Source: Thermococcus guaymasensis DSM 11113
Lineage (GTDB): Archaea; Methanobacteriota_B; Thermococci; Thermococcales; Thermococcaceae
NCBI RefSeq assembly: GCF_000816105.1
Contig: NZ_CP007140.1
Coordinates: forward strand, 956,388 to 1,020,387
Length of the DNA: 64,000 nt
Direction: 5' to 3'
In this document: in pieces, positions 24,574 to 33,327 of the stretch
Layout: each line of letters starts with the position of its first letter
Numbering within the stretch: position 1 is the stretch's first letter
The notes under the pieces: model-generated
Databases searched by the model: none
What the model saw: the letters and a program-made list of their open reading frames with translations, nothing else
Told to the model about the DNA's origin: nothing
Translations under genes and position numbers: made by a program

Positions 24574-25409
24574 CACTCGCACGGGACGAGGAGGACGGGA
24601 GCTTTTGAGTCCCTCATGACCCTCTCCGCAGTGCTTCCGAGTATCAGGTCCTTGAGGACACTGCGTCCCTTCTTGCCGATGACTATGAGGGTTGCCCTTT
24701 TGGCTAGAGAGGTTCCTATTATCGCCTGGCTTGCGGCTCCCACCAGGACTTCGCGTTCGAACTCGGCTTTGACTCCTTTGGCAGTCTTTTCAAGATTCTC
24801 CTTGGCGATCTCAATGTTGTGCTCAAGCTCCTCTATTTTTCCGTAATCGACCGAGTGAAGGAGGATTCCTTTCTCTATGAGCTCCTCAAACTTCCTGACG
24901 GTCTTGACTATCTTAATGGAGCACTTGGAGAAGTCGAGCGCCACGAGGGGCCTCCTGAAAATCTCGGAGCAGTCCACCGCCAGCTCGTAGGAGTCGTCCT
25001 TTTTGACGTACTTGAGCAACAGGACGGGCTTCTTCGTCGCCCTCGTGAGGTTCGAGGCGGTGCTCCCAAGGAACATCTGCCTCCATACGTTCTCGCCGAC
25101 GCTCGGGGTCACGACGAGATCCACTCCCGCCTCTTCGCTGGCCTCGGCTATCTCCAGAGAAGGAATTCCCACTCTCACCTCTGCCTTGGCGTTGATTCCC
25201 TTCTCCCTGAGCTCCTTTGCGAGCTCTTCGAGCTTCTCGCGGTAGATTTCCTCAAGCTCAAATGCCTCAAGCTCTGCAACGGTCAGGTCTATGACGTGGA
25301 GGAGGTAGAGCTCCTTGGCCCCTATCTCAAATAGCTTGGGGATGCACGTCCTCAGCGCGTGGAGAGATACATCCGAAAAGTCGGTTGGATACAGAATTCT
25401 CTCAAACAT
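24573..25409 (-). CDS. Universal stress protein with two UspA domains
   Basis: 278 residues from ATG 25409 (GGTGA upstream). Two UspA-type domains are present: residues 1-138 (MFERILYPTDFSDVSLHAL) and 150-278 (PLVALDFSKCSIKIVKTV). The second ends with the ATP-binding loop pattern VIGKKGRSVLKDLILGSTAERVMR, which fits Gx2Gx9G(S/T). The first domain has GSTASNLTRATKKPVLLLKY, a partial version. The protein is probably ATP-binding and cytoplasmic. Its stop abuts the C/D sRNA. Confidence 0.88.
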   Translation of the reverse strand: MFERILYPTDFSDVSLHALRTCIPKLFEIGAKELYLLHVIDLTVAELEAFELEEIYREKLEELAKELREKGINAKAEVRVGIPSLEIAEASEEAGVDLVVTPSVGENVWRQMFLGSTASNLTRATKKPVLLLKYVKKDDSYELAVDCSEIFRRPLVALDFSKCSIKIVKTVRKFEELIEKGILLHSVDYGKIEELEHNIEIAKENLEKTAKGVKAEFEREVLVGAASQAIIGTSLAKRATLIVIGKKGRSVLKDLILGSTAERVMRDSKAPVLLVPCE

Positions 25410-25513
25410 TTTGGTCACCCAAGTATAAATATGTCCTTCAATGTTTATTATCGTTGCGATGGGCCATTGGAAAGCGTTATAACGTTCAAGTCCAAGTTTG
25501 AGCGGTGATTGCT

Positions 25514-26710
25514 ATGGTCAAGAGGGTTCACCTTTTCGACTGGCATAAGGAGCATGCCAAGAAGGTTGAAGAGTTTGCAGGCTGGGAGATGCCTATCTGG
25601 TATTCGAGCATAAAGGAGGAGCACCTCGCCGTCAGGAACGGCGTCGGAATATTCGACGTCTCCCACATGGGAGAGATTATCTTCCGCGGTAAGGACGCCC
25701 TTGAGTTCCTCCAGTACGTCACGACTAACGATATCTCAAAGCCGCCCGCGATAAGCGGAACGTACACGCTCGTCCTCAACGAGAGGGGCGCTGTAAAGGA
25801 CGAGACCCTCGTCTTCAACATGGGAAACGACACCTACATGATGGTCTGCGACAGCGACGCCTTCGAGAAGCTCGATGCCTGGTTCAACGCCATAAAGCGT
25901 GGAATCGAGAAGTTCGGCGACATAGACCTTGAGATTGAGAACAAGACCTACGACATGGCCATGTTCTCGATACAGGGTCCCAAGGCAAGGGACCTCGCGA
26001 AGGAGCTCTTTGGCATAGACATCAACGACCTCTGGTGGTTCCAGGCAAAGGAAGTTGAACTCGACGGAATCAAGATGCTCCTCTCGAGGAGCGGCTACAC
26101 CGGTGAGAACGGCTTTGAGGTATACTTCGAGGACGCCAACCCCTACCACCCCGACCCGGAGAAGAGGGGCGAGCCCGAAAAGGCCCTGCACGTCTGGGAG
26201 ACGATTCTGGAGGCCGGCGAGGAGTACGGCATAAAGCCCGCGGGACTCGGAGCGAGGGACACCCTCAGGCTTGAGGCCGGCTACACCCTATACGGAAACG
26301 AGACCAAGGAGCTCCAGCTCCTCAGCACCGACATCGACGAGGTCACCCCGCTCCAGGCCAACCTCGACTTCGCCATATTCTGGGACAAGGAGTTCATAGG
26401 CAAGGAGGCACTCCTCAAGCAGAGGGAGCGCGGCCTCGGCAGGAAGATGGTGCACTTCAAGATGGTTGACAAGGGAATCCCGAGAGGAGGCTATAAGGTT
26501 CTGGCCAACGGTGAGGTCATCGGTGAGGTCACCAGCGGAACGCTCTCACCGCTCCTTGGAATCGGCATCGGAATAGCCTTCGTGAAGGAAGAGTACGCCA
26601 AGCCGGGCCTCGAAATTGAGGTCGAGATTAGGGGCAAGCCCAAGAAGGCTGTAACTGTAACTCCGCCCTTCTATGACCCCAAGAAGTACGGTGCCTTTAG
26701 GGAGGAGTGA
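25514..26710 (+). CDS. gcvT: Glycine cleavage system T protein (aminomethyltransferase)
   Basis: A 398-residue enzyme that transfers the methylene group of glycine to tetrahydrofolate (tetrahydropterin in archaea) and releases ammonia. It starts at ATG 25514, after GGTGATT. Motifs: [11 protein letters not shown] and [11 protein letters not shown] near the N-terminus, [27 protein letters not shown], and [18 protein letters not shown] with the conserved Asp/Arg pair. The other glycine cleavage genes are not in the window. Codon use is strongly biased to C/G endings, as in highly expressed genes. Confidence 0.95.
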   Translation: MVKRVHLFDWHKEHAKKVEEFAGWEMPIWYSSIKEEHLAVRNGVGIFDVSHMGEIIFRGKDALEFLQYVTTNDISKPPAISGTYTLVLNERGAVKDETLVFNMGNDTYMMVCDSDAFEKLDAWFNAIKRGIEKFGDIDLEIENKTYDMAMFSIQGPKARDLAKELFGIDINDLWWFQAKEVELDGIKMLLSRSGYTGENGFEVYFEDANPYHPDPEKRGEPEKALHVWETILEAGEEYGIKPAGLGARDTLRLEAGYTLYGNETKELQLLSTDIDEVTPLQANLDFAIFWDKEFIGKEALLKQRERGLGRKMVHFKMVDKGIPRGGYKVLANGEVIGEVTSGTLSPLLGIGIGIAFVKEEYAKPGLEIEVEIRGKPKKAVTVTPPFYDPKKYGAFREE

Positions 26711-26727
26711 GCTTTTCTCTCTTTTCT

Positions 26728-27552
26728 TTATCGTTTTCCAAAGATTATGCCGCCTATTATCATTACCAGCCCCATAAGCGTTGAGGGTTCTATTCTCTCC
26801 CCAACTACCGTGGAAATGAAGAAGAGACTGAGGAAGGGAACAAGGTAAGCGAGGTTTGAAGCGAAGGCAACGTCGCTTTCAATCGCCCGGTACCAGAGGA
26901 GGTAGGTAGCACCCATCTCAAAAAGGCCGACGTAGATCGCTCCGGCGAGGCCTTCTATGTGAGGGATGGAAAACTCGGATGAGAGCAGCACTAAGGGGAT
27001 AGAGTACAGGATAGCGAAGGCAAAGTTCCAGAACATCTTTTCCTCCAGCTTCCTGCTATCTCGGACGTTCAGGAGCCAATAGGTGGCCCAAATAAGGGCA
27101 CTACCGAGGCCAAGGGCATCGCCGAGCGGGTTCGAGAAGCTGAAGGCACGGAGGTTCCCTTTAGTTGCTACAACAAGTGCACCTGAAAATCCAAGCAGAA
27201 GGCCAGCAAGAGTTCTCCCCCTGGGCTTTTCCCCAAGGAGAGGAACGGAAAGGAGAACGAGGACGAGGGGCCAGGTGTAGTTCAGGGCTTGGGCCTCCTG
27301 AGCGGGAAGAAGGTCATAGGCCGAAAAGAGGACTGCGTAGTAAAGAAGGAGGACGAGACCAAGGTATGCGGAGCGCAGGTTTTCGCGGGAGAGCCTAAAC
27401 TCCCTTAAATACAGGAGCCCGTAGAAAGCAAGAGATGTTGTAAATGCCCAGAAGAGCAGTTGAAACTGGTCCATATACCGGAGGGAGATCTTGAAAGCCG
27501 ATGCTACCGTTGACCACAGCAGAATGGCGGCTACTGCATGCTTCTTGGACAT
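26728..27552 (-). CDS. EamA-family (drug/metabolite) transporter
   Basis: A 274-residue protein with about ten membrane helices in two EamA repeats: the first from AVAAILLWSTVASAFKISLR, the second from SNPLGDALGLGSALIWATYW. The second repeat ends with the typical SNLAYLVPFLSLFFISTVVGE helix. It converges with gcvT with a 17-base gap. The substrate is unknown. It is not a close paralogue of the transporter at 15.2 kb. Confidence 0.87.
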   Translation of the reverse strand: MSKKHAVAAILLWSTVASAFKISLRYMDQFQLLFWAFTTSLAFYGLLYLREFRLSRENLRSAYLGLVLLLYYAVLFSAYDLLPAQEAQALNYTWPLVLVLLSVPLLGEKPRGRTLAGLLLGFSGALVVATKGNLRAFSFSNPLGDALGLGSALIWATYWLLNVRDSRKLEEKMFWNFAFAILYSIPLVLLSSEFSIPHIEGLAGAIYVGLFEMGATYLLWYRAIESDVAFASNLAYLVPFLSLFFISTVVGERIEPSTLMGLVMIIGGIIFGKR

Positions 27553-27675
27553 GGAGAGGGTGATGATTTGGAGGTAATAAAGGTTTTCGCTTGGGTTCCT
27601 GAAGGTTCCACCAGAATCGCTGACGTGAGTTGGTACTCTGTCTGTATGATACGACAGAAGCTTTGAGAAGATATA

Positions 27676-27753
27676 TGGTGCGGTGGCCGGGATTTGAACC
27701 CGGGTTACCGGCTTGGGAGGCCGGTGTCCTAGACCAGGCTAGACTACCACCGC
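27676..27753 (-). tRNA. tRNA-Gly (anticodon CCC)
   Basis: On the minus strand the acceptor stem GCGGTGG (27753-27747) pairs with CCACCGC (27686-27680), followed by discriminator A and an encoded CCA (27678-27676). The anticodon stem CCGGC/GCCGG encloses loop CTCCCAA, giving anticodon CCC for GGG codons. The TTCAAATC T-loop is standard. It lies 12 bases downstream of tRNA-Phe and is probably processed from the same transcript. Confidence 0.95.
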
Positions 27754-27765
27754 ACTGAGAGAAAG

Positions 27766-27842
27766 TGGTGGGGCGAGGGGGATTTGAACCCCCGACACCC
27801 GGATCTTCAGTCCGGCGCTCTCCCAGGCTGAGCTACCGCCCC
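27766..27842 (-). tRNA. tRNA-Phe (anticodon GAA)
   Basis: The acceptor stem GGGGCGG (27842-27836) pairs with TCGCCCC (27776-27770), with one G-U pair, followed by discriminator A and an encoded CCA (27768-27766). The anticodon stem CCGGA/TCCGG encloses loop CTGAAGA, giving anticodon GAA. The minus-strand TATA box TTTATAAATC at 27871-27880 sits at the right distance for a start near 27850, serving both tRNAs. Confidence 0.96.
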
Positions 27843-28078
27843 ACGCCCAAAGATAAGGGAAAGGAAGAGATTTATAAATCTTGCGGTTAGCATGCCTTCT
27901 TAACTTGACACATATTGTAACTGAGAAGTTGTAAAGAGTGTTATACAATTAAGACTGAGATTAAAATTTAGTATCTAAATTCTAGATCTTGACATTTAAA
28001 AGAAGTTATCTTCAGTATTATGGCAAAAAGCTTATAAACTTTAATGAGATAAAATAAATTGCAACAACTCCTGAGGTG
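27843..28078 (+). promoter_or_regulatory. AT-rich promoter region of the accessory ABC block
   Basis: The region is markedly more AT-rich than its surroundings. It holds a perfect palindrome, AATTTAG-TAT-CTAAATT, at 27965-27981, about 50 bases before a probable TATA box, GCTTATAAACTTT, at 28030-28042. A start near 28065 would give a short leader with CTGAGGTG just before the first ATG. The minus-strand tRNA promoter occupies its left edge (27870-27880). The palindrome is a candidate operator. Confidence 0.5.
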
Positions 28079-28084
28079 ATGGCA

Positions 28085-28626
28085 ATGAAAAAATATTGGG
28101 GGTGATATTAGTAGTCCTAATAGTGGCAATGGGATTCTCAGCGACTCCAGCTAGTGCCAGAACCTTAGAAGTTGTGGCATTTGACAAGGCAAAGATAGCC
28201 GTTGAAAATGTGCAGTCAATGAGCGTCTCTGTTGGTGGAGGATACGGGGGAGTGAGTGTAGAAGTCTCGGCTACTTTCAGCTCTGATCATGGATTTGCCT
28301 TTGGTGCAGCCTTAGCTGGAATTTATGACTTGCATCTTCATAAGTATGTTTCCTTTGGAAGGGACTTTGACTATGCTGAGAAGGACTATGATACCTGGGG
28401 GCCTATTGATATAACCAGAATATCCTATGACGAAAAAATTAAGTGGACTAAAGGCATTGAGCTAAAGGGAGATCCTTATGGAGCGATATATGTTTCCACG
28501 GGATTTTATTTAAAAGTTACTAAAGTAGTCGAGAGGACATGGCCACTTAGTGACTACACGAAAGTTGTGTATGAGGACTCACATGAACTCGTTGGACTTG
28601 CATTTGGAAAAACCATCGCCACATAA
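28085..28626 (+). CDS. Predicted secreted protein, start region frameshifted by one base
   Basis: The best ribosome site (GAGGTG at 28073-28078) points to ATG 28079 or 28085, but that frame stops at 28109-28111. The long frame begins only at TTG 28096. If the run of six A after ATG 28085 had seven, the product would start MKKILGVILVVLIVAMGFSA, a textbook signal peptide cleaved near ASA-RT. So either a base was lost, a sequencing error hit the A-run, ribosomes or polymerase slip, or the weak TTG is used. The mature part (about 155 residues) is glycine- and aromatic-rich without cysteine. No family is recognised. It heads the five-gene block. Confidence 0.6.
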
Positions 28627-28639
28627 CGGGGGCTCGGAA

Positions 28640-29515
28640 ATGAGGAAGTCTCCCATCTTTTTATTCCTAATTATTTTGCTTGCTTCCCTCATGGAGGCAC
28701 CCAATAACTACTCAGTGACTGATCCGCTACCCCAGAATCTCTCCCCCATATACAACATCAGCACGACCCTCCTCTACTGGAACGGGACGGGGTACCTGCC
28801 GGTTATAACACCTGGCACGGGGGACGTCATCCTCGCAAGTGTTGGGTACAAGGCGCTGATTACCAATGTCGCAGTCTTGAACGAGAATGAGAAGGAGTGC
28901 ACGATCCGAGTGGATTACATTATAACAAAAGTTCACGGAGTGGACGTGCCAATAAACAAGACACTCTCCAAAACTTTTGTTGTTGATCTAAAAACAAACT
29001 CCTTCGTCCTGAACGGCACGACGGCGTTTTTCCCATTCTACGTATGCAACGATAACCTCAAGTACACATACCACTTCAACGATAGGATAAACGTGAAAAA
29101 ATCTGCTGATGTCATGGAATGGAAGAACGTGACCTACGGGGGAAACGTTGCCAGCGTGGAGTTCGGGCCTATCTACTCCGCGGTCGGAAAGGAGGTGATT
29201 GGGTACCTCTGTTCGGCCGCGGATTTAGAGGAGAAAAAGTGCATCAAGTTTGATCCGTATCCCGAACCTATATTGGACGTTGATTTCTCTTCGCACTACA
29301 TGGTCGGTATTTACGGCACGTTCCCCGGCGACCCCCTCGGGATTTTAAACGGGCCAATAGAACTGGTCGGGAACGTTGTTAAATCTGAGAGAACAGCAAA
29401 GCTCTTAGGTGCTAAACCCGCAACCCAGGGGGATGGTCCGAGCCAGGAATACGCAGTGGTGGGTATAATCTTGCTAACTGTCGGTGTGATCGCAGTGTGG
29501 AGGGCAAGGAAATGA
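28640..29515 (+). CDS. Type I membrane-anchored extracellular protein
   Basis: 291 residues from ATG 28640. It has an N-terminal signal-like helix (SPIFLFLIILLASLMEAP), about 230 extracytoplasmic residues with several NxS/T sites and four cysteines (in KECTI, YVCND, YLCSA and KKCIKF), and a C-terminal membrane helix (EYAVVGIILLTVGVIAVW) ending in basic residues. It overlaps the next gene by four bases (ATGA). The two-ended anchoring suggests an accessory subunit of the ABC machinery encoded downstream. No family is recognised. Confidence 0.7.
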   Translation: MRKSPIFLFLIILLASLMEAPNNYSVTDPLPQNLSPIYNISTTLLYWNGTGYLPVITPGTGDVILASVGYKALITNVAVLNENEKECTIRVDYIITKVHGVDVPINKTLSKTFVVDLKTNSFVLNGTTAFFPFYVCNDNLKYTYHFNDRINVKKSADVMEWKNVTYGGNVASVEFGPIYSAVGKEVIGYLCSAADLEEKKCIKFDPYPEPILDVDFSSHYMVGIYGTFPGDPLGILNGPIELVGNVVKSERTAKLLGAKPATQGDGPSQEYAVVGIILLTVGVIAVWRARK

Positions 29516-30294
29516 GGTGGCTCGGAAAGAGGCTGACTTCAGACCCTGGAACCATCCTGCTCGTCGTACTCTCGCCCGCGCTGGCTTACTATGGGATGTG
29601 GAGAAAGGCCAGTTCTTACTGGCCTGCGGGGCTTAACTCCCACGAAAAACTTGTCCCCTGTGGGAATACCACTCTTCCGAGAGATGTCCTCTCCCATGCC
29701 AACGAGTTCTTTTCCAAGCTCTCCAGCCTGCAGGGGGCTGCTTTTTCTGAGACCCTTCACTGGGGGCTTTTTGCTGTGTTTTTCCTCTCTGGGGCTTTCG
29801 TCGCTTACTCCTTTGGGAGGGCCCTCTCGACGGGCGATGTGATCAATGTAATACCCCTTCTCGGCTCAAAGGGGAGGACTTTTATTGAGTACTTCAAGGT
29901 TTCTCTGCTCTACGCCCTGTTCCTCTCGGGAACTTTGGCCTTCTCATCTGGGCTTATATTTGAGACGTATTCATTTAGTGTTGAGCCCAAGCTCGTGATA
30001 TCTGTGTTCTTGGCGTTTTTTGGTTCTGCTCTGTGGGGGATTTCCCTCGCCTTACTCACCCTGTCCCTGCTCAGGGAGCACGCGTCGGCGCTCCTCTCGT
30101 TGATTGGAGTGGTACTGCTAGCATCTTCGGGGGGCAATACAGGAGCAGTTCTGATGCCCTATGACCAGGTGTTCCTTTGGGTCTTTTCGGGGTTCAGGAC
30201 ATCCCCCAGTAAGTATGCCGTGCTAGGAGTCGTCCTCTCCGTGCTGAGTCTTGTGGCGGCATACCTCATATTTGAAAGGAGGGATATCGGATGA
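29512..30294 (+). CDS. ABC-2 type transporter permease (probable)
   Basis: A 260-residue multi-span protein with about six membrane helices and a large first external loop with a cysteine (KLVPCGNTTLPRD). Its layout (helix, large loop, five helices) and its genetic link to an ATPase gene suggest an ABC-2 permease, but there is no diagnostic motif. The start overlaps the previous stop (ATGA) and the stop overlaps the next start (ATGA), so translation is coupled along the block. Confidence 0.65.
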   Translation: MRWLGKRLTSDPGTILLVVLSPALAYYGMWRKASSYWPAGLNSHEKLVPCGNTTLPRDVLSHANEFFSKLSSLQGAAFSETLHWGLFAVFFLSGAFVAYSFGRALSTGDVINVIPLLGSKGRTFIEYFKVSLLYALFLSGTLAFSSGLIFETYSFSVEPKLVISVFLAFFGSALWGISLALLTLSLLREHASALLSLIGVVLLASSGGNTGAVLMPYDQVFLWVFSGFRTSPSKYAVLGVVLSVLSLVAAYLIFERRDIG

Positions 30295-30713
30295 AAATCA
30301 CGATTTTCAGGATGATGCTCATTTCATGCCTGCTCCTCTCTCTTGTCGCGGTAATTACTTACAGCCAGGCCATGGAACCGTCAGAGGCAAGTTGGGAGGG
30401 TGAGAACCTCCGCCTCCCAGGAACCTGCAGGCTGATAATGCACCCGGTACCGCTGAAGACCCTTGGAGATTATGTAGTGGACGCCACTAACGGCTCGACA
30501 ATAATAACCCCCGAGGGAGTGGAGGAGGCTCCGGAGGAGCTCCACCTTAAGGTAAGGGGAGTTTACTTTTACTATCTCGGCCCCGTGAACCAGAGCGTCG
30601 TCCTCAGGCTTACCCCAAAGCCGGAAACCGGCCGCGTTGTTACATACTTAGGCCTGACCTTTTTGGGAGGTGTTGGCGTTGCGTTCGCTTTTAGAGTGCT
30701 CGGGTTTGAGTAA
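30291..30713 (+). CDS. Small double-anchored membrane protein
   Basis: 140 residues with an N-terminal hydrophobic segment (MMLISCLLLSLVAVITYSQA), an extracytoplasmic domain of about 80 residues, and a C-terminal membrane helix (VVTYLGLTFLGGVGVAFAF). The architecture is a reduced version of the 28640 gene product. It overlaps the permease gene upstream and the ATPase gene downstream. No family is recognised. Confidence 0.65.
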   Translation: MKITIFRMMLISCLLLSLVAVITYSQAMEPSEASWEGENLRLPGTCRLIMHPVPLKTLGDYVVDATNGSTIITPEGVEEAPEELHLKVRGVYFYYLGPVNQSVVLRLTPKPETGRVVTYLGLTFLGGVGVAFAFRVLGFE

Positions 30714-31494
30714 AACGTACGGGCGCGGAAAAAGTGCCGTGAGGGCACTTGACAACGTCAGCTTCACGCTCACAGAGGGCATTTCGTACATTCTCGGGCC
30801 CAACGGAAGCGGTAAGAGCACGCTGATAAAGATACTCGCGGGCCTAATACGGCCGGACTCAGGAGAAGTAAGGATCAAGGGGCTGCCGCTTGGAGAGTAT
30901 CCGCCCAAACAAATTGGGTTTGCGTTTGAGAAGCCGGTTCTCCATCCAAGGCTGGTAGTTGGTGAACACATACGGGACGTCGCAACGTACAGGGGAGAAG
31001 ACAACAGCGAGGACTTAATCCAGATATTTGGGTTGGACTGGGTTAAAAACAAGAGGTTCGGGGAGCTTTCAATGGGTTACAAGCGCCGTTTCCTGGTTGC
31101 CCTCGCTTTCGCCGGGCTTCCTGACGTTGTGTTCCTTGATGAGCCCTTCAGCAACGTTGACATCGTGGCAAAGATGGAAATAATGGAGGGAATAAAAACC
31201 CTGCAGAGGGAGAAGGGGACTGATGTTGTTATAGTCTCCCACGTCTTTGATAACATACCCAAAATCGACTCCATGGTGGTGCTCTACGGGGGCAAGGTCA
31301 TTGCGAACCTCATTGGAGATGAGATAAGGCTCCTCAGAAAAGTCCGGTTCATCTTTCCGGATGAAGTTGTTGAAAATGACCTTAAGCGGGCCGTCCAGCT
31401 GATACAGGCAGGAAAAGAGCCCAAAGCGGTTGAGTGCGTTGGTGTTGAAGAGGGAATAATGGAACTGCTAAAAAGGAGCTCTGAGGAGGCCTAA
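30679..31494 (+). CDS. ABC transporter ATP-binding protein
   Basis: About 271 residues. No ATG fits the start; GGGAGGTG at 30665-30672 favours TTG 30679 (TTG 30673 and GTG 30670 are alternatives), inside the end of the previous gene. It has Walker A GPNGSGKST, Q-loop around IGFAFEKPVLHP, a degenerate signature (ELSMGYKRRF), Walker B VVFLDEPFSNVD and switch VIVSHV. The class resembles exporter ATPases of the CcmA/NatA type, with a C-terminal regulatory region. It should energise the adjacent permease. Confidence 0.87.
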   Translation: MRSLLECSGLSKTYGRGKSAVRALDNVSFTLTEGISYILGPNGSGKSTLIKILAGLIRPDSGEVRIKGLPLGEYPPKQIGFAFEKPVLHPRLVVGEHIRDVATYRGEDNSEDLIQIFGLDWVKNKRFGELSMGYKRRFLVALAFAGLPDVVFLDEPFSNVDIVAKMEIMEGIKTLQREKGTDVVIVSHVFDNIPKIDSMVVLYGGKVIANLIGDEIRLLRKVRFIFPDEVVENDLKRAVQLIQAGKEPKAVECVGVEEGIMELLKRSSEEA

Positions 31495-31495
31495 A

Positions 31496-31538
31496 GCCTC
31501 GGCTCAACCGTGTAAATTGTCCTGTCCTCCCGGGTGGT
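31496..31538 (-). pseudogene. 3' relic of a queC gene
   Basis: On the minus strand this reads R-E-D-R-T-I-Y-T-V-E-P-R-L-stop, matching the last residues of the intact QueC ([12 protein letters not shown]) encoded at 31897-32616. The DNA is about 75 percent identical over 26 compared bases. No QueC-like sequence continues upstream of it. It begins two bases past the stop of the ABC ATPase gene. A recombination that brought in or moved the accessory block probably left it behind. Confidence 0.6.
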
Positions 31539-31583
31539 GGGATGAAGACGCTACCCCTCACTGGGAAATTCGGATTTCAGGGC

Positions 31584-31832
31584 TCACTTTCTGAAAAGAA
31601 CCTTCAACTCACTTTTATACATTCCCCAGTTCAGCCCGAGGTGGACTATTATCAGCGCGTTCATCAGCGGCCCTAAAACATTCCTGATCCTGAAGAGCTG
31701 ATTCTTATTCATGCCAAGGAACGGATGGCCGGTTTTGGTCGTGTAGAACACTCCTACCGTGACGAACAGAACACCGAGGAATACCACAAGCAGAACCGTT
31801 GAGAGGATGGCCCGTGCCTTCACAATGTTCAT
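31584..31832 (-). CDS. Small two-helix membrane protein (DUF4405-like)
   Basis: 82 residues with two membrane helices (ILSTVLLVVFLGVLFVTVGV and VLGPLMNALIIVHLGLNWGM) and conserved-looking histidines at GHPF and IVHLGLNW. The second motif resembles the heme-binding type helices of DUF4405 proteins, but this copy is short and heme binding is speculative. The GGGGTGA ribosome site directly precedes ATG 31832. It lies between the queC relic and the intact queC, on their strand. Confidence 0.6.
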   Translation of the reverse strand: MNIVKARAILSTVLLVVFLGVLFVTVGVFYTTKTGHPFLGMNKNQLFRIRNVLGPLMNALIIVHLGLNWGMYKSELKVLFRK

Positions 31833-31896
31833 TTTTTCACCCCTTAGGGATATACTTCACCTCTATAAAAACGTTTGGAAAGAACAAAAACGCCCT

Positions 31897-32612
31897 TCAA
31901 ATCTTCGGCTCGACGGCGTAAACGGTTCTGTCTTCCCCGATGCCTTCGATAAGACCGCGGTGTCTCCTGACGCAGCTCTCGCACTCGCCACAGTGTATAG
32001 GCTTCCCGTCATCGGTGAAGCCCTTCGGCATGTAGCAGGAGTTTGAGTACTCATACTTTGCCCCCAGCTCCTTCAAAAGCCTCGCTATGCCCTTCTTGTC
32101 GAGGTCTATAAGGGGAGCGACCACCTTAACCCCGGCCATAGTCCCGTATTTCAGAGCCTCGTTCATCTTTTCGACAAACTCGGGCGTGTTGTCCGGGAAG
32201 GTTGTCCCTTCCTCTGCGTTAAAGCCCACCACTATGTCTCCACCACCGAGGGCGTCGAGGAGCGAGGCGGCAACGCTTATCAGGACAAGGTTTCTCGCCG
32301 GAACCCAAACGCTCTTTGCAGTTTCCTGGGTAACGTTCTCGTCCTCAAGCTCCTCCGCGCTCACCCTTGGGGTTTCCCCGCCAACGAGGGTCGTCCCCCT
32401 CAGCTTTGAAAACTCCTCAAGGAAGTCCAGCTTCACAATCTTAAGCGGGACGTTCAGCTCCTTCGAGAAGAACTCCGCGACCCTGTTCATAACCTTCTCT
32501 TCGTTGCTCCCGTAGTTAGCGGTGAGCATTATGACCTCGTCGTAGTTCTTTTTCGCCCAGTAGAGGCAGGCAGTTGAATCGAGCCCGCCGGAGAACAAAA
32601 CTACGGCGCGCT

Positions 32613-32616
<4 letters not shown>
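31897..32616 (-). CDS. queC: 7-cyano-7-deazaguanine synthase
   Basis: A 239-residue ATP-dependent enzyme that converts 7-carboxy-7-deazaguanine to preQ0, the precursor of archaeosine at tRNA position 15. The PP-loop [13 protein letters not shown] lies at residues 9-21. The zinc-binding cluster [14 protein letters not shown] lies near residue 215, after an upstream cysteine (NSCYMPKG). It is full length. Its start overlaps the end of the vapC-like gene by four bases (ATGA). Confidence 0.95.
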
Positions 32617-33253
<637 letters not shown>

Positions 33254-33267
33254 TCACCATAGTATAG

Positions 33268-33308
33268 TAGGAGTTTCTCCTATAAAGCCCTTTTGGTAGA
33301 AAGGGCTT
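33268..33308 (-). promoter_or_regulatory. vapBC promoter with palindromic operator
   Basis: TAGGAG-TTT-CTCCTA at 33268-33282 is a perfect palindrome that abuts and overlaps the minus-strand TATA box, CTTTATA at about 33281-33288. A second inverted repeat, AAGCCCTTT (33285-33293) and AAAGGGCTT (33300-33308) with a six-base loop, lies just upstream and could be either a second operator or the terminator of pyrD. The arrangement fits autoregulation by the VapB/VapC complex. Confidence 0.55.
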
Positions 33309-33327
33309 GGGAAAACAGAATAAAACC

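Noticed and set aside
27553-27640. Possible second C/D sRNA (TGATGAT, CTGA) upstream of the EamA gene at 27.55 kb
   Set aside because: Box spacing is wrong and no D'/C' pair with proper guide lengths could be placed.
27676-27842. Integration of the accessory block into the tRNA-Phe or tRNA-Gly gene
   Set aside because: Both tRNAs are complete and no duplicated tRNA 3' fragment was found at the other side of the block (31.5 kb), so tRNA-site integration is not supported.
33285-33308. The AAGCCCTTT/AAAGGGCTT hairpin as a certain terminator of pyrD
   Set aside because: It is not followed by a T-run on the minus strand and overlaps the vapBC promoter, so its role is left open.
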